From Hellea sp. (GTDB lineage Bacteria; Pseudomonadota; Alphaproteobacteria; Caulobacterales; Maricaulaceae), in NCBI GenBank assembly GCA_013002305.1, contig JABDKG010000053.1:79667-143666 (forward strand): 64,000 nucleotides of DNA, given 5' to 3'. The number at the start of each line of letters is the position of its first letter. Position 1 is the stretch's first letter. The notes beneath the pieces were generated by a model. It was not told the origin of the DNA. It searched no databases and saw only the letters and a list, made by a program, of their open reading frames with translations. Positions 51,049 to 60,047 of the stretch are shown here, one piece after another. Both the position numbers and the translations under genes were made by a program.

Positions 51049-53496
51049 TTAAGCTCTTAGCTTCTCATTTGTTGGGTCATATGGACTATCTTCGAGAACA
51101 CGGCACTTATATCGTTTACCCAATATTTCAATCTCCAAATCCGTTCCGACGTCGGATTTGGACGGATGGACCATCGCTAGCGCCATCGACTTGTTAAGAC
51201 GCCAACCGAAGCCACCCCCTGTGGCCCGGCCGACGACCTCCCCCCCGGAGTAAATCGGATTGTTGCCAATAACATCAGCGTCATCAACATCCATGACTTC
51301 TAGTGTTACAAAGGCATTATCAAATCCGCGTTTTTCCCATTCAAGAAGCGCACCCTTCCCCAGGAAGCCGCCCTTTTTCTTTAACGAGACAAAGCGGTTC
51401 AGCGCACTTTCATAGGCAGAATATTCAATCGACATTTCAGTGCCGACGAGACGGTAGGATTTTTCAAGTCGCATGGAGTTCATGGCGCGAATGCCAAAGG
51501 GTTTGAGGCCAAATTGCTCGCCCCGTTTGAACAGCGCATCAAAAATATGATTTTGATATTCGATCGGGTGATGGATTTCCCAGCCAAGCTCACCAACGAA
51601 ATTAACCCGCAACAGCTTGACCGGCGCGTGGCCGACATATGTCTCTTGACCTGTGAGCCATGGAAAAGTTTCATTCGACAGGTTTGAGCCACAAATCGGC
51701 TGTAAAAGATCGCGCGATTTTGGACCCGCGACAACCAGAACGCCCATGGAATTGGTCAAATCCGTCATCTGAACCGACCCGTCATTTGGCATGTGCTTGC
51801 GCAGCCAGTCATGATCGAGACGATGATTGGCGCCAGCCGATACCAGATAGAAACTATCTTTGCTTTCGCGCTGAACCGTAAATTCGGAATGCACACCGCC
51901 TTTGGAGGTCAGGCCATGACATAGCGCCAGACGGCCTGGCGTCACCGGCATTTTCTGGGCCAGTATCCAGTTTAAGAAGGCGCGCGCGCCCGGCCCTTGA
52001 ATGCGGCATTTAGCGAAAGCTGACATATCTAGAAGGCCAACGTTTTCGGCGACGTTCTTACACTCATTGCCAACATGCTCGAAATAGGATGAGCGGCGGA
52101 ACGACCAATCGTCTTTTTGCTCCACACCTTCAGGGGCAAACCAGTTAGGCCGTTCCCAGCCAAACAGATTGCCAAATACGGCACCTTTGGCTTTCATGCG
52201 GTCATAACATGGCGCTGTCCGCAGCGGGCGGGCCGCCGGGCGTTCTTCATCCGGATAATGGATGGTGAAGACATCAGCATAGGCCTCTTCATTTTTCTCG
52301 ATTAAGTAAGATTTAGTCGCGTAAGCGCCAAACCGTCTTGGATCGACGCCAAGCATATCGACCGTGGGTTCGCCTTCAACGATCCATTCCGCGAGCTGCC
52401 AACCGGCTCCGCCTGCGGCGGTGATCCCAAAGCTGTGACCTTCATTGAGCCAGAAGTTCTTTTTGTCCCAAGCCGGGCCTACAATCGGATTACCGTCGGG
52501 CGTATAAGCAATTGCGCCATTATAGACTTTCTTGATGCCGAGATCGGCAAAGATCGGCACGCGGTGGAACGCGCTCTCAATATGCGGCATCAGGCGGTCC
52601 ACATCTTCTGTGAACAGCTCATATTCCGAATTATCGTCAGGGCCGTCGACGTAACAGGCCGGCGCGCCATGTTCATATGGTCCGAGGATAAGGCCTCCGT
52701 TTTCTTCGCGCATATACCAAGAGCCGTCGGATTCGCGGAGGACGCCAAGTTCGGGCTCGCCTCTCTTGCGGCGTGCAACGATATCAGGATGGGACTCGGT
52801 AACGATATATTGGTGCTCAACCGGTACGACCGGAATATCAAGACCGATCATTTTACCGGTTTTACGGGCGAAGTTGCCGGTACAGGACACAACATGCTCG
52901 GCAATAACTTCGCCTTTGTCCGTCGTGACCTTCCAGCGATCATCTTCAAGCTGTTCAATTGCCAAAACTGTTGTGTTTCTGTGAATTTTCGCGCCGCCTG
53001 CCCGCGCACCGATGGAAAACGCCTGGGTTAAGTCAGCTGGCTGAACATAACCATCATCGGGGTGACGGATCGCGCCGACAAGCCCGTCTGGCACGGCAAA
53101 CGGCCAGAGCTCGATAACTTCATCCGGGGTCAGGAAATCAACCTTCACGCCAATCGTCTGGGCGACGCCGGCATATTGATGATATTCGTCCATCCGGTCC
53201 TGATTGGTCGCTAGCCGAATATTCGACACCGGGCGAATACCGACATCTTGTCCTGTTTCAGCCTCAAGACGCTTATATAGCTCCACCGAATATTTGTGCA
53301 GTTGCCCAACCGAATAGCTCATATTGAACAAAGGCAAGAGGCCGGCGGCATGCCAAGTTGATCCGGACGTCAGCTCCTTTCGCTCAAACAGCATGACATC
53401 TGACCAGCCCTTTTTGACGAGGTGATACAGGGTCGAAACACCCACCACACCGCCGCCAATAACCACAACTTTGGCTGTTGAATTCATACCGCTCAT
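51049..53496 (-). CDS. Dimethylglycine dehydrogenase-like flavoprotein with GcvT domain
   Basis: This 815-residue protein consists of an FAD-binding DAO domain (VVVIGGGVVGVSTLYHLV, 10-27), an FAO-M linker and a C-terminal GcvT region. SGSTWHAAGL (H49) corresponds to the His that binds FAD covalently in mammalian dimethylglycine dehydrogenase. It would demethylate dimethylglycine to sarcosine, forming methylene-THF. Sarcosine dehydrogenase shares this architecture. Position just upstream of soxB favours dimethylglycine. Start ATG 53496 or 53487 cannot be separated by ribosome site. Confidence 0.87.
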   Translation of the reverse strand: MSGMNSTAKVVVIGGGVVGVSTLYHLVKKGWSDVMLFERKELTSGSTWHAAGLLPLFNMSYSVGQLHKYSVELYKRLEAETGQDVGIRPVSNIRLATNQDRMDEYHQYAGVAQTIGVKVDFLTPDEVIELWPFAVPDGLVGAIRHPDDGYVQPADLTQAFSIGARAGGAKIHRNTTVLAIEQLEDDRWKVTTDKGEVIAEHVVSCTGNFARKTGKMIGLDIPVVPVEHQYIVTESHPDIVARRKRGEPELGVLRESDGSWYMREENGGLILGPYEHGAPACYVDGPDDNSEYELFTEDVDRLMPHIESAFHRVPIFADLGIKKVYNGAIAYTPDGNPIVGPAWDKKNFWLNEGHSFGITAAGGAGWQLAEWIVEGEPTVDMLGVDPRRFGAYATKSYLIEKNEEAYADVFTIHYPDEERPAARPLRTAPCYDRMKAKGAVFGNLFGWERPNWFAPEGVEQKDDWSFRRSSYFEHVGNECKNVAENVGLLDMSAFAKCRIQGPGARAFLNWILAQKMPVTPGRLALCHGLTSKGGVHSEFTVQRESKDSFYLVSAGANHRLDHDWLRKHMPNDGSVQMTDLTNSMGVLVVAGPKSRDLLQPICGSNLSNETFPWLTGQETYVGHAPVKLLRVNFVGELGWEIHHPIEYQNHIFDALFKRGEQFGLKPFGIRAMNSMRLEKSYRLVGTEMSIEYSAYESALNRFVSLKKKGGFLGKGALLEWEKRGFDNAFVTLEVMDVDDADVIGNNPIYSGGEVVGRATGGGFGWRLNKSMALAMVHPSKSDVGTDLEIEILGKRYKCRVLEDSPYDPTNEKLRA

Positions 53497-53518
53497 TTCA
53501 ATACTCGCTACGAGTTAA

Positions 53519-54106
53519 TCAGCTCTCCTTATGAGGTGGTGATTTAGCGGTCAAATAAGCGTTCAAATCATTAGGGTCATTAATGTTAAGAAGCAGGTTT
53601 TCACCTTTCCAAGTCACGGTTTTCGCACCTAATTGCTTAGCTAGTACTGTCAGCGATATCTTGCCATCCAACATCTCAAAATCGAACATTTCTTTCAAAT
53701 CAGACAAACGCCACCACCCAAAAGTCGGGTGAATGCGATCTGGCCCTGCCGCAATCTGCGAATGGTCGTCTGATTTTAAGCGCTTGACCAGATTATCGGG
53801 AAAATTCGGACTATCGACCGGTACTGTGATGAACCCATCTATATCCGAGACGTTTTTTAACGATTTATAGCCTGCAAATAGAGCGGCAACCGGCCCTCTA
53901 GGTCCATTTTCCAAGTCTTGAACATATTGCAAACCGGTTCCATAGTCATGAGAAGCAGAAATAATAATGTCGCAATCCTGCTTCCGAAGACTATAAATAG
54001 CGCGATCGATCATCCGCGCCCCATCTATTCTAATCTCGGCTTTGTCTTTACCCATACGGGCAGATTGGCCTCCGGCGAGAACAATCGCGATGGTTTTACC
54101 TATCAT
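53519..54106 (-). CDS. mobA: Molybdenum cofactor guanylyltransferase MobA
   Basis: This 195-residue nucleotidyltransferase has the GTP-binding LAGGQSARMGKDKAEI (about 10-25) and VPVDSPNFPD (metal Asp), plus NINDPNDL near the C-terminus. It attaches GMP to molybdopterin for MGD-type enzymes. The formate dehydrogenase at 32303-37155 needs bis-MGD, which explains the gene's presence in a C1 island. It sits between a DUF3726-like gene and dimethylglycine dehydrogenase, within the long minus-strand run. Confidence 0.93.
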   Translation of the reverse strand: MIGKTIAIVLAGGQSARMGKDKAEIRIDGARMIDRAIYSLRKQDCDIIISASHDYGTGLQYVQDLENGPRGPVAALFAGYKSLKNVSDIDGFITVPVDSPNFPDNLVKRLKSDDHSQIAAGPDRIHPTFGWWRLSDLKEMFDFEMLDGKISLTVLAKQLGAKTVTWKGENLLLNINDPNDLNAYLTAKSPPHKES

Positions 54107-54108
54107 AT

Positions 54109-54855
54109 CTAAGCGCCCGCGCCCCGGCGCGATGCCTCGGTGGCTTCAACCAAAACACGGTCGGCACAATGGCAAAGCCGCTTATAACTTTCCATTGATA
54201 GCGTTAGCCCATTATCAAGACTTTGAGTAAATGTGCTGCTTAACATGTCAGACGCGATATAGTCCTCGTCCTTGTAAGAAAACCAATGGCGATATTTTGA
54301 TTCAAGGTCAGATAATTTCTCGGCGCAGACCAAAGTCACATTTTCAATATGCCCCCCATAGGATTTGGGTAAATCGACACGGCACATCATGGGCTCGGCT
54401 TGACCGGCTTCCTGGCTCGCCAGATTAGCGACCTCGACGTCCTCATCAGGCCACCAGGCGCAAGCTGACAGCCCGTTACGCACGCAGCGCGCCACACTTG
54501 CGGCAATCACTTCAGGATGCATAGCCCCGGATATGTGAACAATGCTCATGCCGGAGTTTTTGGCCCGGCCTATTGCGAGGTCGCAGGCCAAATCATTAAA
54601 GCATAAAAGGGACATTCCATTGGCTTCAATGAAATACTCACCGCTGTCCAATTCATTCAGGTTCAAATCCCACCGAGAACCCGGGCCGTCTTCCGCTTCC
54701 AAGAACATTTTAATGCCCGATAATTTTCGGCATTCCAGCCAAATCACCAATCGCGCCAATTGGTTGTAATCTTGTTCATGCACATAGAGGCCTTCAAATG
54801 CCTTGCGCAGGAGAGCCCGAAATTCATTGATAGAAATAGTTATGGTTTCAGCCAT
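54109..54855 (-). CDS. DUF3726-like protein of unknown function
   Basis: This 248-residue cytoplasmic protein resembles, from memory, the DUF3726 family. ATG 54855 overlaps the stop of the upstream 562-aa gene by eight bases; the frame is open to 54885. It has WLECRKLSGIKMF, a Cys-rich segment SLLCFNDLACDLA and ARCVRNGLSACAWWPDED, and the C-terminal SYKRLCHCADRVLVEATEASR. Several acidic and Cys/His residues could bind a cofactor or metal, but no known active site is visible. Its tight coupling to the 562-aa protein suggests that the two work together in the betaine pathway. Confidence 0.65.
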   Translation of the reverse strand: MAETITISINEFRALLRKAFEGLYVHEQDYNQLARLVIWLECRKLSGIKMFLEAEDGPGSRWDLNLNELDSGEYFIEANGMSLLCFNDLACDLAIGRAKNSGMSIVHISGAMHPEVIAASVARCVRNGLSACAWWPDEDVEVANLASQEAGQAEPMMCRVDLPKSYGGHIENVTLVCAEKLSDLESKYRHWFSYKDEDYIASDMLSSTFTQSLDNGLTLSMESYKRLCHCADRVLVEATEASRRGAGA

Positions 54856-56536
54856 TGCTCTGCATAACTGGAAAAAACCAATCATCCTTGAAAGGCTTGC
54901 CCATATCCGACGTTAACGGAGCGCCTTGAAACATGGTATTTCGAACCCATAATTTAGATTTTGGATCAAATTTTCCGACCCCGAAAAATGACAATTTACA
55001 TCTCAGCAGCTGGATCGGCAAAACCCCTTCATCCAAAACATTCGCGCGTATTTCGCCGAAAGCCGTGTCAGCCATAGTCTGAACACGGCGCAATATATAT
55101 CGATGTTTCGGGTAGTGAAAAACGAATTCACCGACAGACTTGTTCCCTTCTTTGGCACAATAGTCTTGGAGATCATCATAACAACACTGCACGGCCCACG
55201 CGATGCCAAGAAGCATCTCCTTTTCTGCGCCAATATCCTTTGATCTTTGCCCTAGCCTTGGTTCCATTTTTTCTTCGGACCGATACCAAAATGTTTCAAA
55301 TGCCGACGCATCAGAATAGTCTGTACTCAGAGCCCAGTCATAGGCCGTTTCAATAATATTCTTGGCTTTAGACAGACTCATTTCAGGCTTGAGCTGGTAA
55401 ACTTCATTGACGGAGAGCTTCTCTTCCAGCCCGATAATGAGGTCTTTATGGACCTCTAGCAGGATTGAATTGATCAATTCTTGTGTCTCAACACCCATAT
55501 TTTGTGAGCAATATTCAATCAAATTATGCCACGAAGACAGCTTGGTCGATTGAACCCAGTCCAAGACTGTTTTTGCCTCGGTGCGTGCACTCTTATTGAG
55601 TTGATTTTGATCAATATTATCCGTGGAAATCTCAAGCAGATGTTGAATGGCTTTTTTGCCAATGGCATGAAAACGATCCAAGGCGCTCGCGTCCGGCTTG
55701 CCTTTTTGAATGACTTCACTGAGCGCAGCTTCTTTAACATGTATCCAATTGGAAATGAGGCTTGGATGATTTATCAGATAGGGCGCCATCCCAAGGCCAG
55801 TGGCATTCCCTATCCCAAAATATCTCTTAATGTCGTTTGATAAAGTGGCCGCAGTCTCGGGCGCACGGTTAACTGCAACCCAATCGGCCAATTCCAAAGA
55901 GAACTGGCGGATCAAGAAACAAGCCAGCATTTCGCCCATAAACGGCCGGGAGAAATCAGGATATCGATGACAGACTTTCTCCCAGTCAGCCATGCCGAAT
56001 TTGCCGCTGCCGTAGACCGCCGTCGTCCGAAACAAATAGCCGACTTTCGCGATAAGATTAACGTCCGGCTGCTTACCTTGAACCAGGCAATCCACAACAT
56101 AATTGAAATTCCGGCTGCTCTTATTGGCGCGGGTTAAAACAAAACACTCGCAGTCTACTCGACCGGCCTCTTGCAGCGGGACATTCGCTTTCAAACGTGC
56201 CAGACGGTCATCTGTCAAATCGCCAGCGCACAAAGTCGCCGTCATATCCCAAGCTTCGGCGATGACACGGTCGCTACGGTCTTCTGAATCCAAATAGTGG
56301 GAAAAGATCACAAAATTAAACGTGTCATTTCCGGTGTCGATTTTGTACACCGCGTCGCCATAGCCGTCAGCATCGAGTTCAAATTTTGTTCGCGTAATTG
56401 ACCACCCTTCGGTCATGATCCGGCGAACCAAACATCTCATAAAACTAAGGGGATAGGGGTAAAGCGTTCCCAAACGCTCGAGGTCCATTACAGTGCTGAC
56501 AGGCCTGCAATCCAGGACGCCGGCGACCGCGCTCAT
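54848..56536 (-). CDS. Conserved-looking 562-residue protein, function not recognised
   Basis: I do not recognise this protein. It has no signal peptide or membrane segment and is predicted mainly helical. Visible landmarks are an N-terminal basic/aromatic LYPYPLSFMRCLVRRIMTEG, DTFNFVIFSHYLDSEDRSDR, AEAWDMTATLCAGDLTDD and WAVQCCYDDLQDYC. His, Cys and acidic residues are spread through the chain, without a standard metal motif. The start overlaps the M19-like gene stop by four bases and the end overlaps the DUF3726-like gene by eight. Its place between dimethylglycine/sarcosine genes and an aldehyde dehydrogenase indicates a catabolic role. It could be an enzyme of a new family or a scaffold. 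Confidence 0.75.
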   Translation of the reverse strand: MSAVAGVLDCRPVSTVMDLERLGTLYPYPLSFMRCLVRRIMTEGWSITRTKFELDADGYGDAVYKIDTGNDTFNFVIFSHYLDSEDRSDRVIAEAWDMTATLCAGDLTDDRLARLKANVPLQEAGRVDCECFVLTRANKSSRNFNYVVDCLVQGKQPDVNLIAKVGYLFRTTAVYGSGKFGMADWEKVCHRYPDFSRPFMGEMLACFLIRQFSLELADWVAVNRAPETAATLSNDIKRYFGIGNATGLGMAPYLINHPSLISNWIHVKEAALSEVIQKGKPDASALDRFHAIGKKAIQHLLEISTDNIDQNQLNKSARTEAKTVLDWVQSTKLSSWHNLIEYCSQNMGVETQELINSILLEVHKDLIIGLEEKLSVNEVYQLKPEMSLSKAKNIIETAYDWALSTDYSDASAFETFWYRSEEKMEPRLGQRSKDIGAEKEMLLGIAWAVQCCYDDLQDYCAKEGNKSVGEFVFHYPKHRYILRRVQTMADTAFGEIRANVLDEGVLPIQLLRCKLSFFGVGKFDPKSKLWVRNTMFQGAPLTSDMGKPFKDDWFFPVMQSNG

Positions 56537-57507
56537 TTTCCAACAAATCCTATTTCAAAGAAGCGGTACCAATTCAGCCCCATAACTCTCGCGATATCGC
56601 CATCGTTCATACCTTTGTCTTTCAGGCCCGCTGCGATATTCCCGAAATCCTTTGAAGAGCCAAACCAATCAGGCTGGCGCGGCCAGTCCGCATTTTGCGC
56701 GCTGCCTTCACCGTAATCAGGTTTAAAGGTCCATTTCCCAGAGCGCATCCATTCCAGAGTCTCATAGCCCCAATTTTGGCATAAATCGGAACCGATACCG
56801 ATATGGTCAATACCCATGAGCTCTGCCGTATCCATAATCATGCCGCAGAAATCATCCAGCGTGCAGTCCGGGCCGTTATTGAGATGAAAGGGATACATTG
56901 AGAATCCGAGCATACCTCCGGACTGCCCTAGAGCTTTAAGGACGTCATCGGATTTGTTGCGAAGCGCGTGATGCCAATTTGAAGGATTGGCATGTGTAAT
57001 GGCGATCGGGCGTTCGGATAGTTCAATCGTTTGCAGTGTCGAATGTTCCGCACTATGGGACATGTCGATAATCATGCCGACGCGGTTCATTTCTTTGATG
57101 ACCTCCCGGCCAAAGCGCGTAACGCCGCTATCACCTTCTTCGTAGCATCCGGTCGCCAGCAGGCTTTGGTTGTTATAAGTGAGCTGCATGATCCGAGCGC
57201 CTTCATTATACATAGTCTCGACCAGCCGCAGATCATCTTCAATCGGCGAGCAGTTTTGAAACCCAAGTATAATGCCAACTTTGTTTTCAGCCTTGGCTTT
57301 ATTAATGTCAGAAGCGCGCAATACCGGTATGATCAGGTCTGAATGATCGCGAAATCGCTTCCGCCAATCACCAATATTTTCCAATGTGTCCTTAGTGTTT
57401 TCCCAATAACTGATCGTCACATGAATGGCATTAACACCGCCGTCGCGGGCTTCCGTGAAAAGCTCGCGTGTCCAATTTACATATTGCAGCGCGTCGATGA
57501 TCAGCAT
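56533..57507 (-). CDS. M19 (membrane dipeptidase-like) fold protein lacking key zinc ligands
   Basis: This 324-residue protein aligns with peptidase M19/renal dipeptidase. The second-metal histidines are present as H151 (DMSHS) and H172 (THANPSNWHH), and GIGSDLCQNWG carries the late Asp. The N-terminal H-x-D ligand pair is replaced (IDALQYVNW), and the bridging Glu is Gln (LGFQNCSPIED). It therefore cannot form the usual dinuclear zinc site. From memory, M19-like proteins occur in dimethylglycine operons of Pseudomonas. A single-metal hydrolase, lyase or binding role is possible. There is no signal peptide, so it is cytoplasmic. Confidence 0.85.
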   Translation of the reverse strand: MLIIDALQYVNWTRELFTEARDGGVNAIHVTISYWENTKDTLENIGDWRKRFRDHSDLIIPVLRASDINKAKAENKVGIILGFQNCSPIEDDLRLVETMYNEGARIMQLTYNNQSLLATGCYEEGDSGVTRFGREVIKEMNRVGMIIDMSHSAEHSTLQTIELSERPIAITHANPSNWHHALRNKSDDVLKALGQSGGMLGFSMYPFHLNNGPDCTLDDFCGMIMDTAELMGIDHIGIGSDLCQNWGYETLEWMRSGKWTFKPDYGEGSAQNADWPRQPDWFGSSKDFGNIAAGLKDKGMNDGDIARVMGLNWYRFFEIGFVGK

Positions 57508-57510
57508 GAT

Positions 57511-58947
57511 TTATCCCGGATTGGTATAGGCTGTTTTCATAATTGTGTAGAAATCTTTGGCGTGCTCGCCCTGCTCTCTTGGGCCGTAACTTGACGAATT
57601 CCTTCCCCCAAATGGAACGTGATAATCTAGACCGGCCGTTGCAAGGTTGACCAATACGCTACCATATTTGGCATTACGTTTGTAGTGCTCGGCGTGTTTG
57701 AGAGAGCTTGTGATAATGGATGCGGCCAGACCGAAATCAGTATCATTTGCCATGGCCAGACCCTCTTCATAAGAGTCGACCTTCTGGACGCAGGTCATCG
57801 GGCCGAAAATTTCCTCGCGGTTGACCCGCATGTCATTGGTAGTGCCTGTATAGATGGTTGGCGGCAGGTAATAGCCTTCCGTATTGCGTTGCAGACGTTC
57901 ACCGCCGGTGACGAGTTCTCCACCTTCTTCCTTTGCCAAGTCCATATAGGACAGGATTTTGTTCATCTGGCCTTCGCTAACAACTGGGCCTAGCTCCGTT
58001 CCCTTCTCGAGCGCATGTCCGACACGTTTGGCGTTTGCGGCAATAGCAAGTTTGTCGACAAATTCGTCGTGAATGTCCTTGTGCACAATCAGTCTGGACG
58101 ATGCGGTACATTTTTGTCCACTTGCGCCGAATGCACCGTGAATTGATTGAGCAACGGCGATATCTATGTGCGCATCATCCATGATGACGATCGGGTTTTT
58201 ACTGCCCATCTCGCACTGAATTCGCGCCATGTTTTGAATAGCGGCGGATGCGATCTTACGACCGGTCGCGACAGATCCGGTAAAGGAGACGCCGTCGATT
58301 TTCGACGATGCGAGCGCGGCGCCGATTTTGCCGTCTCCTTGTACCATGTTGAAAACGCCTTTGGGCAAATGACGATCTAATACGTCTGCCAGTAAATGAG
58401 CTGTTGCGGGCGTCACTTCTGAAGGCTTGAGCACAACAGTGTTACCGTAAGCCAGAGCCGGGCCCATTTTCCAGGCGGCTATAGCAATTGGAAAATTCCA
58501 CGGCGTGATCAGGCCAACAACGCCAAGCGCTTCGCGGGAGATATCGATATTAATACCCGGACGAACTGAGGCTGCGCTTTCGCCAATTTGGCGCAGGCAC
58601 TCTGCAGCGTAATATTGGTAAAATTCGCCGGCCCGGTAGGTTTCGCCCCGGCCCTCCGCGAAAGGCTTACCTTCTTCACGAGACAAGATTGTCCCGATTT
58701 CATCACAACGGTCGATAAACTCTTGACCAATCGCGTGCATAATTAGGCGTTTTTCCTCAAGTTTGACAGCCTCCCAGGCCGGCTGGGCAGCGCGGGCCGC
58801 AGCAACTGCATCGGTCACCATGGCGGGCTTCGCGCCGGCCATTTGGCCAACAATCTCAGACGTGTCAGATGGGTTGATATTGTCCATCAAAGGACCGTCA
58901 TTCGTCCAATCGCCATCAATCAAGCTGCCATAAATAGAGTCTGTCAT
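57511..58947 (-). CDS. NAD(P)-dependent aldehyde dehydrogenase
   Basis: This 478-residue ALDH has catalytic C280 (GASGQKCTASSR), general-base E246 (CEMGSKNP) and N151 (TPWNFP). It resembles alpha-ketoglutaric semialdehyde and succinate semialdehyde dehydrogenases, with GSVATGRKIA in the cofactor region. It is three bases upstream of the M19-like gene and 90 bases downstream of the Ldh2-type gene. The two together recall hydroxyproline or proline-betaine degradation ending in 2-oxoglutarate. An aldehyde product of betaine or phosphonate catabolism is another option. The substrate is undetermined. Confidence 0.88.
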   Translation of the reverse strand: MTDSIYGSLIDGDWTNDGPLMDNINPSDTSEIVGQMAGAKPAMVTDAVAAARAAQPAWEAVKLEEKRLIMHAIGQEFIDRCDEIGTILSREEGKPFAEGRGETYRAGEFYQYYAAECLRQIGESAASVRPGINIDISREALGVVGLITPWNFPIAIAAWKMGPALAYGNTVVLKPSEVTPATAHLLADVLDRHLPKGVFNMVQGDGKIGAALASSKIDGVSFTGSVATGRKIASAAIQNMARIQCEMGSKNPIVIMDDAHIDIAVAQSIHGAFGASGQKCTASSRLIVHKDIHDEFVDKLAIAANAKRVGHALEKGTELGPVVSEGQMNKILSYMDLAKEEGGELVTGGERLQRNTEGYYLPPTIYTGTTNDMRVNREEIFGPMTCVQKVDSYEEGLAMANDTDFGLAASIITSSLKHAEHYKRNAKYGSVLVNLATAGLDYHVPFGGRNSSSYGPREQGEHAKDFYTIMKTAYTNPG

Positions 58948-59036
58948 AGTCTTATCCTTTGTGCCCTTGCCTTACGGTTCACCAAAAGGCAGAGCAATAT
59001 TTTCTTTATCCCATAAAGCCATCTAATGGCAGATAA

Positions 59037-60038
59037 TTATAACGCTTTTATCTTGTCCAGAATGATCTGAGAGACTTCAACGCCGTCCCTGTCATGTTTC
59101 GCCCGGTTCTGATAGCGTCGGTCGCCCGGAAGACGCGTGCCGTCCTGTTCATAAATTTTGTCGAAAAAGCCTTCAGCGTGATCGCCCCAGCCATCATTAC
59201 CTCTGACGAGAGTTGGATTGATTGCAAAAAGAAACTCGCCGCCTTGCGGCGGTCCGCCATCACTATTGTCGCGTATGGCCGCTTCGAAACTGAAGCTTTC
59301 GCCGATCATGGCACCCGCCAGTAACTCGACCATCATAGAAATAGATGAGCCCTTATATCCGCCAAATGCAAGGAGCGCGCCTTTGAGGATTTCATTGGGA
59401 TCTGATGTCGGGTTGCCATCGGCATCTACGCCAACACCGTCTGGAATAGCATGTCCGTCTCTTGCGGCGATGCCAACCTCACCGCGTGCCATAACGGCGG
59501 TTGCCATGTCAAAAATCATCGGAGATTTTCCAGGCCGCGGCCAGCCAAAGGCTATAGGGTTGGTGCCGTAAAGCGCTTTCTTGCCGCCTGCTGGGATGAC
59601 GGACGGTTTATAGCTCACGCAAGCAAATGCCGCGAGACCTGCGTCGCAAATCTCTTCTAGATCAGGCCATAGCGCAGCAAAGTGATGGACGCCGATCATA
59701 GGCATAATTGCGATTCCGCAGGTGTTGGTGGCCTCGATCAAAGCGGCGCGTCCTTCTTGAACCGCCGATGGCGCGAAGCAATTATGTCCATTAACCTGTA
59801 CAACTGCTGGCGCTAGGCTTTTTACCGTTGGTCTGGCATTGCCATCAACTTTCCCGCTTTTCAAAGTAGCGACATATCCGGGCAAACGAAAAAGCCCATG
59901 GGAAACACATCCGTCGCGCTCCGCCTTTGTGATTGTTTTGGCAACGGCGGCCGCATTAAGGTCATCAGCTCCGAATTTTTTTAACGTATCGTGAGCCAAG
60001 GTCCGTATGGCCTCCACTGTCATGACTTGATTGGACAT
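59037..60038 (-). CDS. Ldh2-family NAD(P) oxidoreductase (malate/lactate or cyclic imine reductase type)
   Basis: This 333-residue protein has typical Ldh2 features: SHGLFRLPGYV near residue 50, the catalytic-His region MIGVHHFAALWPDLE, YGTNPIAFGWPRPG and AFGGYKGSSISMMVELLAG. The family includes L-malate/L-lactate dehydrogenases and the delta1-pyrroline/piperideine-2-carboxylate reductases (DpkA/LhpI). Next to a KGSADH-like aldehyde dehydrogenase, a cyclic imino-acid reductase linked to proline or pipecolate is plausible. Motifs alone do not decide. There are ten bases to the upstream TPR-sulfotransferase gene. Confidence 0.85.
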   Translation of the reverse strand: MSNQVMTVEAIRTLAHDTLKKFGADDLNAAAVAKTITKAERDGCVSHGLFRLPGYVATLKSGKVDGNARPTVKSLAPAVVQVNGHNCFAPSAVQEGRAALIEATNTCGIAIMPMIGVHHFAALWPDLEEICDAGLAAFACVSYKPSVIPAGGKKALYGTNPIAFGWPRPGKSPMIFDMATAVMARGEVGIAARDGHAIPDGVGVDADGNPTSDPNEILKGALLAFGGYKGSSISMMVELLAGAMIGESFSFEAAIRDNSDGGPPQGGEFLFAINPTLVRGNDGWGDHAEGFFDKIYEQDGTRLPGDRRYQNRAKHDRDGVEVSQIILDKIKAL

Positions 60039-60047
60039 TTATCTCTC

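Noticed and set aside
56533..57507. Active zinc dipeptidase
   Set aside because: The H-x-D pair and bridging Glu are missing, so a standard dipeptidase label would mislead.
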